A stretch of DNA of 31,908 nt from a virus: IMG/VR virus record IMGVR_UViG_3300017963_000577, positions 1 through 31,908 of that record; one strand, given 5' to 3'. Below are positions 17,131-26,939 of this stretch, in pieces (positions within the stretch are counted from its first letter, which is position 1; every line of letters starts with the position of its first letter). Below the pieces are notes generated by a model. The model ran no database searches. It was not told the DNA's origin and saw only the letters and a program-made list of their open reading frames with translations. A program made the position numbers and the translations under genes.

Positions 17131-20100
17131 ATGGCATCACCTGTACGTTTACTACCAGATTTTCCCCTCGCCCGTGCGGCGAGGGGCTGGCCCAGCAATC
17201 CGCTAGAAAGGCCAGCATGTGCCTTGATCCCAGGTGGAAAACTTGGCGCAAAACTGTCTTTCTTTGCCAGCCAGTTTCGTGGTCGCAATTCAATACAGAA
17301 TTACACCGGCAAAGACTTTACGATCAACGGCACGGTCGGAGTCGATCATGTAGAAAAAGCAAATTCGACCGCACTAGTGTACTCGTCAGATTATGCTGAT
17401 CTGTCATCGGCACTCAACGGGCCAAACCCTCCGACGCCGACATCTGGCACGATTGCTTTTTATACAAAGATAACAACAACATCTAGCGGCGAAGACTTTT
17501 TCGGCATTGCTTGCGATGGCACAGATTTTATAGGATTTCGCAACATCACCGGCGATATGTATGCCAGATATAGAGGAGGCGGCTCAAATTATAATGCGGT
17601 GCTTGGTAATATCCCGACAGGTGAATGGCACCTTTTTGCGATGTCATGGGATGCCACCACAGTTTACGGTTATGTTGACGGGGTTCTAGTAGATTCTGCA
17701 GCACACTCAAAAGATACTGTATCTTGCGATAATATTTACATTAATGGCGACCTGCAAAACGATAATGTAACAACAAATGTTCAAAGCGTGTATTTTGCTG
17801 CGGGGTGGGGAGTACCGCTATCTGAGGCTGAACACGCCGAACTGTTTAGGGCGCCATTTAATTCAAGCCTCCAACCCGCCAACGACTCACCACTCCTGAT
17901 AGGTACCGCAGCAGAGACAAGTCAGTATTTTATTCCGGCTAATACGCCACTGGCTAAGGCGGCGAGGGGCTGGCCTACTGCTCCCGTAGAAAAACCAAAC
18001 CCGGGCACAGCCGAAGTCAACCGCAACAATGCGTTTGGTTCGATGGTCGCGGACTTTTGGATCTTTGGCGACGGTCCAGAAATAAAATCAATCACCGGGT
18101 CGGGTGCTGATTTTAACGCAAGTGCGACAAACACCGGTGTAACTAATCAACCGTCTTATACAGACGAGCCTTCTTATGAAGAAGACCCGTTAAATCTTAG
18201 ATCGCGGTCAGGAATGGGGTATGGGGCGACCGGGTTTAGCAATGACGTATTTGAAAACTTTAGAGTTAGGCCAAATTACGGCACTGAATATACAATTTTT
18301 GGCGTATGTATTCGTGCTGCTGATGATTATCACCGTGCAATAGCACCAACCGCAGCTTATGGGTCTGGTGGTTATTGTATGCTCGATGCTGGCGCAGACA
18401 TATACCACGCGGCGGGCGGCGGGCCAGGGGGTAGCGCAAGCACTAATACTATAATTGCGACCAATGCTGGAGACAGGGGTTACGGGAAATTTGATTATTA
18501 CTGCCTGACCCGCAAAGGAACAGATGTCACTGTCTGGTGGAATGGAGAAAAGCAAGGAACCGGGACAACTCTAAATGCCACATCAGAATTTGAACCACTA
18601 GGACTTGGCTACGGTGCGATCGCTAGCAAGTGGTTTAGAGGCGTCGCCTTCTGGTGTGGAGTCCTAGACAAGGGATTCCCAAATGACGATGCTGTTATTG
18701 AGGCGCTGCTGGCAGATCCGTTTCAATGCTTGCAGCCCGCCGACCAGTCGCCATTCCTGATAGGCACCGCAGCAGCCGAGGCAACGATCAGCCAATACTT
18801 CATTCCGCCTGGTACGCCGGTTCACAAAGCGCTATCGGGCTGGCCTGCTTCGCCACAAGAAAAGCCAAAGGTTCCTGTAAGAATCAATTGGCAGCATTCC
18901 GACGCGCAAGGGCTGCACCATTGCTATGCGTTTACCCGTGACACTTACATCGGGAAGGATCTGACCGGCAGGCGTGATGGCACGTTAGTCGGAGACAGTA
19001 TTGAGCATCAGCAGGATTGGCTTAATTTTTCCGGCGACAATTCAGCTGATCGTATAGATCTTGGAACCGTAACGGCTACAGGCGATCTACTTGGCGTAAA
19101 AGCTCAAGAATTAACAATCGTAGGAAGTTTCAGATGGGAAGATACCTCTGGTAATGGGTTCCCAAGAATTATAGAGAAGTCTAATGCTGCCGGTGGTGGA
19201 GTTGGTGGTTGGGGTTTGTTTTTTACCAACAGCTCAAACACATTTGAGTTATTTATTAACGGATCAGGAAAAGCGAGTGTATCCGTAACTGCAAACGTAT
19301 GGCACGACTTTTTAGTTACTTTTAGCCCGACAAGCGGATACAAGCTGACAGTTAAAAACAGAAACACAGGGGCGGAAGTTTCCAATTCATCCTCGCCGAC
19401 AAATGTTCCAACCGATACATGCAGTGTCGCAATTGGTAACTGGGCACATGCGTCAGACCGTGAAATGCAGGGAGATATTGGATATCTCTATGTGTTTTCA
19501 GATGTCAGGGAGGAGCAAGCAAAAAGAATCTGGGATGCACCGTTTGCTTTCTTAGAACCCGCTAACCAGTCGCCATTCCTGATAGGCACCGCAGCAGCCG
19601 AGGCAACGACAAGCCAATACTTTATCCCTGCCGGTACGCCGATACACAAGGCGTTGTCGAGCTGGCCTGCGCCTGAGGAAAAACCCACTATTCCGCTTCG
19701 TCTCAAATCCGATTTGCAAATCGCATCGGCGTGGATTGATAAATCACTTCGGGATTTTGCTACGCCGGGACTTGGTGGATATACGCCAGACAGTGATGCG
19801 GAATGGCAGGCTGACAGTTGGTCTTTTCCATCATCGCTTGACACGATCAAAAGTGCAGACAATCTTGTTATGTCTGCCAATCAAGATTGGTCGATGGCTT
19901 GTCAATTCCGAATTGATACCTTAGTCGGCAACCAGTACATAATGTCATGCCAAAGCAGAGACATTCTTTCGGTTCACATAGATTCGGCAACAAGGCTAGA
20001 AGTCAATGCCGATGCACGAGACGGCCCCACGTTTCCTACTAATCAGTGGATAACACTTGTTGTCAGATCGGAGGGAACCGGGTCAACACGCTGGTTTTTG

Positions 20101-22125
20101 CTTGGCGAAGAGGTTGCGGGATGGGCACCGCAAGATCCAGTAAATGGCGTATTAGAATGGGGTGATCTGGCTGGATTGACTAACACAAGGCAGTTGCGGG
20201 GTAATCTGCGGTTTGGTGTTTTTAGAATCGGCAGATGGTCTGACGCAAAATGCAGGGCGATAGTAAAAGATCCTTATGGGGAACTTTTCGAACCCGCCAA
20301 CCAATCGCCGTTACTGATAGGCGTATCGGGCGGGGCTGAGCCTGGCGATATAGTACCTTTTAATGGTATCGGTTCTAATGGTATCTCAGCAGGTACAGGT
20401 CAAGTTGGTCAATTAATACTCGGATATGTATTAACTGGTACTAACGGTACTTCAGCTGGTACGGGACAAATAGGTACTTTAACCACTGGTACTAGTTTCA
20501 TTGGTATTGGTTCTAATGGTACCTCAGCAGGTACAGGTCAAGGTGGAACACTAGCTCGCGGAGCTGTTGTAGTTGGTAATACAGGTACTTCAGCTGGTAC
20601 TGGTAATACTGGTACTCAAAATGTAGGGCACGTATTAACTGGTACTAACGGTACTTCAACGGGTACTGGTCAAACAGGCTCTGAGATTAGAGGTAACATT
20701 TTTGTTGGTTCTAATGGTACCTCAGCAGGTACAGGTCAAGGTGGAACACTAGCTCGTGGAGCTGTTGTAGTTGGTAATACAGGTACTTCAGCTGGTACTG
20801 GTAATACTGGTACTCAAAATGTAGGGCACGTATTAATTGGCTCTAATGGAACTTCAGCTGGTACAGGTCAAACAGGCGCTGAAGCGCTAGGATTAGTATT
20901 AACTGGGTCTAACGGTACTGCAACTGGCACTGGACAATTAGGTACCTTATATACAGGAAATGCATTTAGTGCAATCGGAGGTACAGGTACCTCAGTCGGC
21001 ACTGGACAATTAGGTACTCTAGCCAAAGGTCATGTACTAAATGGCGCTAGTGGAACTTCAACGGGTACTGGTCAAATAGGCTCTGAAGCGCTAGGATTAG
21101 TATTAACTGGTTCTAACGGTACTTCAGCTGGTACTGGTCAAACAGGTACTATAGCTGGCGGTGTAGAAGCTAATGGCCAATCAGGTACTTCAACAGGTAC
21201 TGGAGAAACAGGTACTGAAGTACGTGGTAATATTTTTGTTGGTTCTACTGGCACTTCAGCTGGTGTAGGTCAAAACGGTAATTTAATTGCTGGAGATTCC
21301 TTCATTGGAGCAGGAGGTACTGGTACTTCAGTTGGTACAGGCCAAACAGGTCAATTAAATCGTGGTAATGTACTTACTGGAAACTTCGGTACTTCAGCAG
21401 GTACAAGCCAACCAGGTACTGAAGTACGTGGTAATGTATTAACTGGCTCTTTTGGTACTTCAGCAGGTACAGGTAGTACAGGTACCGAAGTACGTGGTAA
21501 TGTATTTACTGGAGCTTCTGGTACTTCAGCAGGTACAGGTCAACCTGGAGACCTAACATATAACTTTGCTTTTGTAGGAGGTACGGGTACTTCGACAGGT
21601 ACAGGTAATACAGGTACCGAAGTACGTGGTAATATATTTACTGGAGCTTCTGGTACTTCTATAGGTACTGGTTTACAAGGTCTATTTAACGCAGTAGCGG
21701 GTACCGGACTGTACTTTGATAAATTAATATTACAGAGTGTAGAAGAGGATACTTTATTAACAGTTGTACAAAATCCTACTATTTTACAAAGTTTAGGTGA
21801 TAGTATAATTGTTGTAGAAAGTAATGATACAGTTGTACTAGTACAAGATGATACTACAGATGTTAAATTTATATATGTAGCAGAACAAGGACCAGCAGGA
21901 CCAGCCGGAGGAGAAGAAGTGCCATTAGCAAAGCAAGTTGATTTTATTGATGATGAGCATATTTATATTGGAGAGGCTGATCCAGGTACTCCGACATCTT
22001 CTGCTTTATGGCGTATTAAATATGTAGTAATAGCAACTGATAGTGATGTTGCTATTACTTGGGCGCAAGGTAACGCTACATTTGATAAAGTATGGGATGA
22101 TAGATTAATCTATACATATTCGTAA
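17131..22125 (+). CDS. giant fibre-like structural protein with LamG modules and Gly-rich repeats (1664 aa)
   Basis: Four modules of about 250-280 residues occupy residues 1-1070. Each looks like a concanavalin/LamG sandwich (TGEWHLFAMSWDATTVYGYV; NVWHDFLVTFSPTSGYKLTV). They are joined by related linkers at about 249-290, 532-580, 808-853 and 1053-1068 (SPFLIGTAA; QYFIPAGTPIHKAL; GWP). Residues about 1076-1523 hold 20 repeats built on GTSAGTGQ. The C-terminal 140 residues include EQGPAGPAGG and a folded end. Such proteins bind host surface glycans and form long fibres or appendages. The LamG part is clearly GC-richer than the repeat part, and the linkers are conserved in DNA, pointing to transfer and module duplication. 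Role in adsorption is inferred. Confidence 0.85.
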   Translation: MASPVRLLPDFPLARAARGWPSNPLERPACALIPGGKLGAKLSFFASQFRGRNSIQNYTGKDFTINGTVGVDHVEKANSTALVYSSDYADLSSALNGPNPPTPTSGTIAFYTKITTTSSGEDFFGIACDGTDFIGFRNITGDMYARYRGGGSNYNAVLGNIPTGEWHLFAMSWDATTVYGYVDGVLVDSAAHSKDTVSCDNIYINGDLQNDNVTTNVQSVYFAAGWGVPLSEAEHAELFRAPFNSSLQPANDSPLLIGTAAETSQYFIPANTPLAKAARGWPTAPVEKPNPGTAEVNRNNAFGSMVADFWIFGDGPEIKSITGSGADFNASATNTGVTNQPSYTDEPSYEEDPLNLRSRSGMGYGATGFSNDVFENFRVRPNYGTEYTIFGVCIRAADDYHRAIAPTAAYGSGGYCMLDAGADIYHAAGGGPGGSASTNTIIATNAGDRGYGKFDYYCLTRKGTDVTVWWNGEKQGTGTTLNATSEFEPLGLGYGAIASKWFRGVAFWCGVLDKGFPNDDAVIEALLADPFQCLQPADQSPFLIGTAAAEATISQYFIPPGTPVHKALSGWPASPQEKPKVPVRINWQHSDAQGLHHCYAFTRDTYIGKDLTGRRDGTLVGDSIEHQQDWLNFSGDNSADRIDLGTVTATGDLLGVKAQELTIVGSFRWEDTSGNGFPRIIEKSNAAGGGVGGWGLFFTNSSNTFELFINGSGKASVSVTANVWHDFLVTFSPTSGYKLTVKNRNTGAEVSNSSSPTNVPTDTCSVAIGNWAHASDREMQGDIGYLYVFSDVREEQAKRIWDAPFAFLEPANQSPFLIGTAAAEATTSQYFIPAGTPIHKALSSWPAPEEKPTIPLRLKSDLQIASAWIDKSLRDFATPGLGGYTPDSDAEWQADSWSFPSSLDTIKSADNLVMSANQDWSMACQFRIDTLVGNQYIMSCQSRDILSVHIDSATRLEVNADARDGPTFPTNQWITLVVRSEGTGSTRWFLLGEEVAGWAPQDPVNGVLEWGDLAGLTNTRQLRGNLRFGVFRIGRWSDAKCRAIVKDPYGELFEPANQSPLLIGVSGGAEPGDIVPFNGIGSNGISAGTGQVGQLILGYVLTGTNGTSAGTGQIGTLTTGTSFIGIGSNGTSAGTGQGGTLARGAVVVGNTGTSAGTGNTGTQNVGHVLTGTNGTSTGTGQTGSEIRGNIFVGSNGTSAGTGQGGTLARGAVVVGNTGTSAGTGNTGTQNVGHVLIGSNGTSAGTGQTGAEALGLVLTGSNGTATGTGQLGTLYTGNAFSAIGGTGTSVGTGQLGTLAKGHVLNGASGTSTGTGQIGSEALGLVLTGSNGTSAGTGQTGTIAGGVEANGQSGTSTGTGETGTEVRGNIFVGSTGTSAGVGQNGNLIAGDSFIGAGGTGTSVGTGQTGQLNRGNVLTGNFGTSAGTSQPGTEVRGNVLTGSFGTSAGTGSTGTEVRGNVFTGASGTSAGTGQPGDLTYNFAFVGGTGTSTGTGNTGTEVRGNIFTGASGTSIGTGLQGLFNAVAGTGLYFDKLILQSVEEDTLLTVVQNPTILQSLGDSIIVVESNDTVVLVQDDTTDVKFIYVAEQGPAGPAGGEEVPLAKQVDFIDDEHIYIGEADPGTPTSSALWRIKYVVIATDSDVAITWAQGNATFDKVWDDRLIYTYS
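20509..20836 (+). repeat. 130-bp direct repeat inside the fibre gene
   Basis: 20509-20638 and 20707-20836 are nearly identical (one visible C/T difference near 20560/20758), offset by 198 bp. They encode repeat units 3-4 and 6-7 of the Gly-rich region. Slippage or recombination between them would change fibre length in frame. Confidence 0.8.
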
Positions 22126-22134
22126 GGAGTGTAA

Positions 22135-22467
22135 ATGGGTATAAAAATAACTAATAGTAGAAAACAACCTGCTCTAGAGTATGATAGAATAAAAATTAAA
22201 GAAATTAGAATTACAGAAAAACTTCTTAATACAGAAAGTGAGCCCAAAATTGAACTTACTTTTTCGTATATACCTTATGCAGTAGATGCAGATGGAATTA
22301 TACACTATGAGAAAAAGCAAGTAAATGTTAATATCGCTGATTATATGGAGGAATCCAAAAAAGACAGGGGCGATAAAGTTTTACAAAAAGCATATGATGC
22401 TATTGAAAAAATGATAGCAAAAATTATATCAGATTCTAATAGACATGGATTTGCAAAAGTAGAGTAA
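22135..22467 (+). CDS. hypothetical protein (110 aa)
   Basis: Basic N-terminus with ITNSRKQPALEYDRIKIKEI, a beta-rich middle and a helical C-terminus (DKVLQKAYDAIEKMIAKIIS). AAGGAG precedes the ATG. Located directly after the fibre gene, where small chaperones or accessory proteins often sit, but no such family is recognised. Confidence 0.65.
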   Translation: MGIKITNSRKQPALEYDRIKIKEIRITEKLLNTESEPKIELTFSYIPYAVDADGIIHYEKKQVNVNIADYMEESKKDRGDKVLQKAYDAIEKMIAKIISDSNRHGFAKVE

Positions 22468-22493
22468 ATGTCTGTTTAAGAGGAGAAATATAA

Positions 22494-24656
22494 ATGGCAA
22501 TTGCTGACGATTTTTCAGTTGCTACAAATGGCGATATTAGATATACTGGTGACGCTCACGGTCTTAGTACTGCTGGTTACTACACTGTAATCGAGTTTCA
22601 CAGATGGTTACAAGATCTAGCGGATGATGCAGTAGCATCTTCTGTTTCATCTGACTATATGGATATGACATTCGATACTCCATCTAGCCGTCAGACTGAT
22701 AACATTATTGAACTTATCAATGGTTATAATATTGATCAGACAGCATCTGAACACTTATACGATGGTTCTATTATTCAAGGTGGGGGTGCTGAGATCTGGG
22801 ATGGTCTTGTTGTACTTGCTAACCAAGGTATGAACCTTCAAATCATTCAAGATGAAGCTAGAATTACAAATGACTTCTGGAACTATAGCATTATTGGAAC
22901 TGCTACCGGTGGTTCTGCTACTACATGTGTAGATACTGGAGCTACTTTTGGTACTAATGATGAACTAGTAGGTTACTACATTGAAAATACTACAGAAGGA
23001 TGTTGGGGTGTAATTACTTCTCATACTGATACTACTATTACATGTAGTGCTGGTTTTGAAGAAGGTACAAATCAAGACTTCGCTAATACTGATGGTTATA
23101 GAATTGTAAAAGGATTAAACGCTGATCCAGTTTCTGGTTATTCACACCGTTTCATGCTTAAAGTAGTAAATGCTAGTACTCCAATTGATGGTAGACGCCT
23201 AATTGGTCAGACTCGTGTATGGTATAAAACCTATTCTGAGTTCCGTATCGGTACTGGTACCGCGCGGGGTAACAACGTTCTTGCGTTAACTTACGCAGCT
23301 GACCTTAATAACTCTAGTACTGTTGCTACTATTGCAGCAAAATCTATTTCAAATACTACTGCTGGTTATAACGCTATTGACGTTAATGCTGATACTACAG
23401 ATGAGTTTTACTACTCAGAATGGAATGTTAATAAGCCTACAAACTCTATTAACGATTTCTATGAATATGCTAAGTATCTAACTCGTCAAGATACAGCACA
23501 AACACTTTACGGTATTAATGGTGAGCTATTCCGTGGTATTACTCATGAACTTGATGTTGATGGTGGTACTGGTACTTGGACTGCTGTTTCTGAGGCAGAA
23601 GAAATTACTTGGTCAACAGGATCAGGCAGACTTCTAGCTGTAGATAGTGGAGCAGGTACTCTAGCTAGCACAACTACTAAGATTTGGTTCCAGCTAACCG
23701 CTGGTACTGTTCCAGCAGATAACGTAACTATTACTGGTACTACTTCTAGTGCAACTGTAGATGCTGAATTAACAGGTGGTTCAATTACTGACCGTGTACT
23801 TTCATTCCCCTTTGTTGGTCAGTCTACTGGTTCTGCTATTATTGGTGCTTATGGTCTTGGTATTGAAACTGATGATTTAACATCTAGCGACTTAATTACA
23901 GCCCTTGATGGTGTTGTATATACACCACCAAATAATCAAAACTTCTTTGTTACTGGTCTATATGACCAAGAAGACTATGTAATTGTTGCCCCTTATGATG
24001 CTACAACATTAATTGATTATGGTCAAATGACATTAAATGGTACATTAAATACTAATGATGTTGCTTCTGTTGTAGTAGCTAATGGTACAGAAACAGCTAT
24101 CCCTTCTGATACTCCAGCTTCTGGTTGGCTACGTGTTGAAGATGATACTGGTCGTTATCGTAGACTTAAGTATTCTAGTTGGACAGGTACTACATTTACT
24201 ATTGATACAACTTGGCATACAGCGAATGACTCACAGAACGACTTTGGAGGTACTGGAGATACCGGAGCAGCTACAACTGGTAACAATGTTTATATTGGTT
24301 ATATTGACGAACTAGCTAGTGGTAGTACTGTAAACTCTAGTTCTCTAACAATTGGTGTAGAATATAGAATTGCAACAATTGTTGGTGATGATTATACTAC
24401 AGTAGGTGCTTCTGCTAACACTGTAGGAACTATATTCACAGCAACTGGAACAGATGCCGGAGGAACAGGTACTGTACGTACAACTGCCTCAACTGCTACT
24501 TTCCAGGCAACGTATAGCTCAGATCGTACTCTTTGGGTACGTGCTAGAGATGGTGGAGCAGGTAAAGGTGATACACCTATTAAGACTTTCGAGTCTGCTG
24601 CTACATTTGGTTCTGCTGGTGGTACTTCAACAGTTATTCGTACTTCAGACGCATAA
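22494..24656 (+). CDS. large structural protein (720 aa)
   Basis: Opens MAIADDFSVATNGDIRYTGD with YYTVIEFHRWLQDLADDA, a start seen in large virion proteins of marine and other phages. The remainder is beta-rich, low in Lys and very high in Thr/Gly/Asp, with repeat-like strands (GTGTWTAVSEAEEITWSTGS), fitting a fibre or capsid-decorating protein. AGAGGAG ribosome site. It uses AT-rich codons like its downstream neighbours, unlike the LamG region of the previous fibre. Confidence 0.8.
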   Translation: MAIADDFSVATNGDIRYTGDAHGLSTAGYYTVIEFHRWLQDLADDAVASSVSSDYMDMTFDTPSSRQTDNIIELINGYNIDQTASEHLYDGSIIQGGGAEIWDGLVVLANQGMNLQIIQDEARITNDFWNYSIIGTATGGSATTCVDTGATFGTNDELVGYYIENTTEGCWGVITSHTDTTITCSAGFEEGTNQDFANTDGYRIVKGLNADPVSGYSHRFMLKVVNASTPIDGRRLIGQTRVWYKTYSEFRIGTGTARGNNVLALTYAADLNNSSTVATIAAKSISNTTAGYNAIDVNADTTDEFYYSEWNVNKPTNSINDFYEYAKYLTRQDTAQTLYGINGELFRGITHELDVDGGTGTWTAVSEAEEITWSTGSGRLLAVDSGAGTLASTTTKIWFQLTAGTVPADNVTITGTTSSATVDAELTGGSITDRVLSFPFVGQSTGSAIIGAYGLGIETDDLTSSDLITALDGVVYTPPNNQNFFVTGLYDQEDYVIVAPYDATTLIDYGQMTLNGTLNTNDVASVVVANGTETAIPSDTPASGWLRVEDDTGRYRRLKYSSWTGTTFTIDTTWHTANDSQNDFGGTGDTGAATTGNNVYIGYIDELASGSTVNSSSLTIGVEYRIATIVGDDYTTVGASANTVGTIFTATGTDAGGTGTVRTTASTATFQATYSSDRTLWVRARDGGAGKGDTPIKTFESAATFGSAGGTSTVIRTSDA

Positions 24657-24665
24657 GGAAAAATT

Positions 24666-25088
24666 ATGGAATGTGGGGAATGCACAGCATGTTGCTCTGT
24701 TTTAAAAATAGATGCATTAGATAAACCCGCGTACACCCCTTGTACGCACTGTAACAAGGGGTGTACTATCCATAAAACAAAACCTCAGACTTGTACTGAA
24801 TTTGAATGTGGATATTATCAAGGAAAAAATATTCCAATAGAGTTAAGACCAGATAATTGTGGTATTATTTTTATTAAAAAGACGGATAGAATATTTAGCG
24901 GACTAATAGTTCCAGGAGTAGAAGTAACGGATATAGCTAAAGGCCAGATAAAAGCATTTAATGACCAAGGTTACTCCGTTATATTATTGAAACAGGGAGC
25001 TAACCAATTTCATTTAATGTTAGCAGATGGTCATAGGGCAGAAGATATTTATAAAGAATATCAGGAGTATTTAAGTGGCAACATATAG
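24666..25088 (+). CDS. YkgJ-like Cys-rich putative metal-binding protein (140 aa)
   Basis: The N-terminus has C-x2-C-x2-CC (C3, C6, C9, C10: MECGECTACCS), then C26, C29, C33, C43 and C48: nine cysteines in 48 residues. This matches the CxxCxxCC (YkgJ/UPF0153) domain, thought to bind zinc or iron; no activity is established. The C-terminal half is an ordinary alpha/beta region. AAGGA precedes the ATG. It sits between two virion genes and overlaps the next by 14 bp, so it is made with structural proteins and could mature one of them or ride in the virion (inference). Confidence 0.8.
   Translation: MECGECTACCSVLKIDALDKPAYTPCTHCNKGCTIHKTKPQTCTEFECGYYQGKNIPIELRPDNCGIIFIKKTDRIFSGLIVPGVEVTDIAKGQIKAFNDQGYSVILLKQGANQFHLMLADGHRAEDIYKEYQEYLSGNI
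24731..24766 (+). promoter_or_regulatory. perfect 13-bp inverted repeat inside the YkgJ-like gene
   Basis: GTACACCCCTTGT (24731-24743) and ACAAGGGGTGTAC (24754-24766), 10-nt loop. On mRNA this forms a stable stem about 65 nt into the coding region, over the codons for the second cysteine cluster. Confidence 0.6.
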
Positions 25089-26937
25089 TACGGATTTAAC
25101 TACATTAAATACTACTGATACTACTGGTACTTATACTGAATTTGCTTCTCCATATAATGGTGGTGGTTCTCCTGCTCATTCTGGAGAACAGTATATTCAA
25201 GGTATTGACTGTGTTTCTCAGAACACTGGTAAAGCTAATGGACTTGAGATAAGTTGTGTATATGATCACGGAACAGGTTACACATTTGGAACTAACGAAG
25301 TTATCTTTATGTGGTTATTCTACTTCGCTGGTACTAACTTAGAAAGTTATGCAAATAGTGGGTGGAGATTAGCTATCGGTTCTAGCACTTCTGCTTGGGA
25401 TTGGTTTAGAGTTGGTGGTTCTGATTATGGATCACACAAATATGGTGGTTGGTTCAACTTCGCTGTAGATCCAACAGCTACTGAAACTGGTACTATTGGT
25501 GGTGGCAATGGTGGCACTTATAGATATTTTGGTAATGTACCATATACTATCAATGAGGTAACAAAAGGTGACCCGGTAGCTATTGATGCTATTAGAGCTG
25601 GTAGAGGAGAAATTTCTATTACTGGTTCTGGAGGTACCTTCTCTGAGCTAGCTAGTTATAATGACTATAATGCTGGTGGTACTCCACCAGGAACATCTTC
25701 TACTTCTGTAGACTCAGGTAGACATGTACTTGGATTATTCCAAGCTGCTGGTGGTAGTTATTTATGGAAAGGCCTAATGTCTTTAGGCATTACAGCAACC
25801 TCAGTTACTTTTTCTGATTCAAATGAAACTATCGTAATTGATGACTGCCCGCATACTTATGCCGAATTTAATAAGGTAGAAATAAATAATGCAAGTTCTT
25901 CTGTAACACTAACAAATATAACCTTTATTTCTACAGCTACAACAACTGTAGCCTTAGGTAGATTTGAGGTAGTTGATGATGCAACTGTAAACTTAATTGG
26001 TTGTAGCTTCAACGAAATGGATACTTTTATATTTAAAAGTAACACTACTTGTGATTCTACATTTAACAGTTGTGCTTTAGTAACTGCAAATAGTGCAGAT
26101 TTAAGTGGTAGTACTTTTAATAATAGTACCTCTTCTGCTTCTGTATTATGGAATACAGCAGTAGATACTACTGGTAAACTAGATGGATGTGTATTTTCAT
26201 CAGATGGTTCTAACCATGCTATAGAAATTACTTCTTTTCCTGGTTCTAACCAAATTACTATAAATGATGCAACATTTACTGGATACGCTTCTGCTAATGG
26301 AAGTACTGGAAATGAAGCAATTTATGTAAATATTGCATCTGGTACTTATACTATTTATACAAGTAATTGTACTGGTAATATATTTTATAGAACTGCTGGT
26401 GCTTCAGTAACTATTGTTGCTGACCCAGTAACAGTACAGGTTACTACGCAAACTGGTACAGGTACAGCCATAGGTTCAGCTAGAGTATTTTTAGCTGCAG
26501 CAAATGGTACAGGACCTTTCCCTTACCAAGAAGCCGTAACATTAAATGCTACTGCTAGTACAGCAGTAACTGCTACACATACCGCACATGGTATGGCAAC
26601 GGGCGATAAAATAGTAGTATATGATGCAGCAGATCAATTAGCTAATGGTGTATTTACTATTACAGTAACTAATGTAAATACTTATACATATACAGCTAGG
26701 GGAACAGTTACACTATCATCTGATGCAGCAACTGTTAGTTTTGTAGCCTTAGAGGGTACAACAAACGCTACTACGGGTGTATTAAGTACCTCTAGGGTAT
26801 ACCCATCTAATCAGCCAGTTACAGGATGGGCTAGAAAAAGTTCAGCAAGTCCTTTTTATAAGCAAGGACCAATAGCTGGTACAATAAGTTCTACTACAGG
26901 ACTTACTGCTACTGCGGTAATGATTCCGGATGAATAA
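25075..26937 (+). CDS. large beta-rich structural protein (620 aa)
   Basis: GTG start (25075) with AGGAG 8 nt upstream, overlapping the YkgJ-like gene. Residues about 1-240 form a Gly/Tyr/Trp-rich domain resembling a carbohydrate-recognition sandwich (GWFNFAVDPTATETGTIGGG). Residues about 260-450 have short repeated strands with N/T/S/C-rich turns (NLIGCSFNEMDTF; NSCALVTANSADLSGSTF) typical of a right-handed beta-helix. The C-terminal part is strand-rich again. A host-surface fibre or spike is the likely role; the enzyme class is not evident. Confidence 0.75.
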   Translation: MATYSTDLTTLNTTDTTGTYTEFASPYNGGGSPAHSGEQYIQGIDCVSQNTGKANGLEISCVYDHGTGYTFGTNEVIFMWLFYFAGTNLESYANSGWRLAIGSSTSAWDWFRVGGSDYGSHKYGGWFNFAVDPTATETGTIGGGNGGTYRYFGNVPYTINEVTKGDPVAIDAIRAGRGEISITGSGGTFSELASYNDYNAGGTPPGTSSTSVDSGRHVLGLFQAAGGSYLWKGLMSLGITATSVTFSDSNETIVIDDCPHTYAEFNKVEINNASSSVTLTNITFISTATTTVALGRFEVVDDATVNLIGCSFNEMDTFIFKSNTTCDSTFNSCALVTANSADLSGSTFNNSTSSASVLWNTAVDTTGKLDGCVFSSDGSNHAIEITSFPGSNQITINDATFTGYASANGSTGNEAIYVNIASGTYTIYTSNCTGNIFYRTAGASVTIVADPVTVQVTTQTGTGTAIGSARVFLAAANGTGPFPYQEAVTLNATASTAVTATHTAHGMATGDKIVVYDAADQLANGVFTITVTNVNTYTYTARGTVTLSSDAATVSFVALEGTTNATTGVLSTSRVYPSNQPVTGWARKSSASPFYKQGPIAGTISSTTGLTATAVMIPDE

Positions 26938-26939
26938 AT

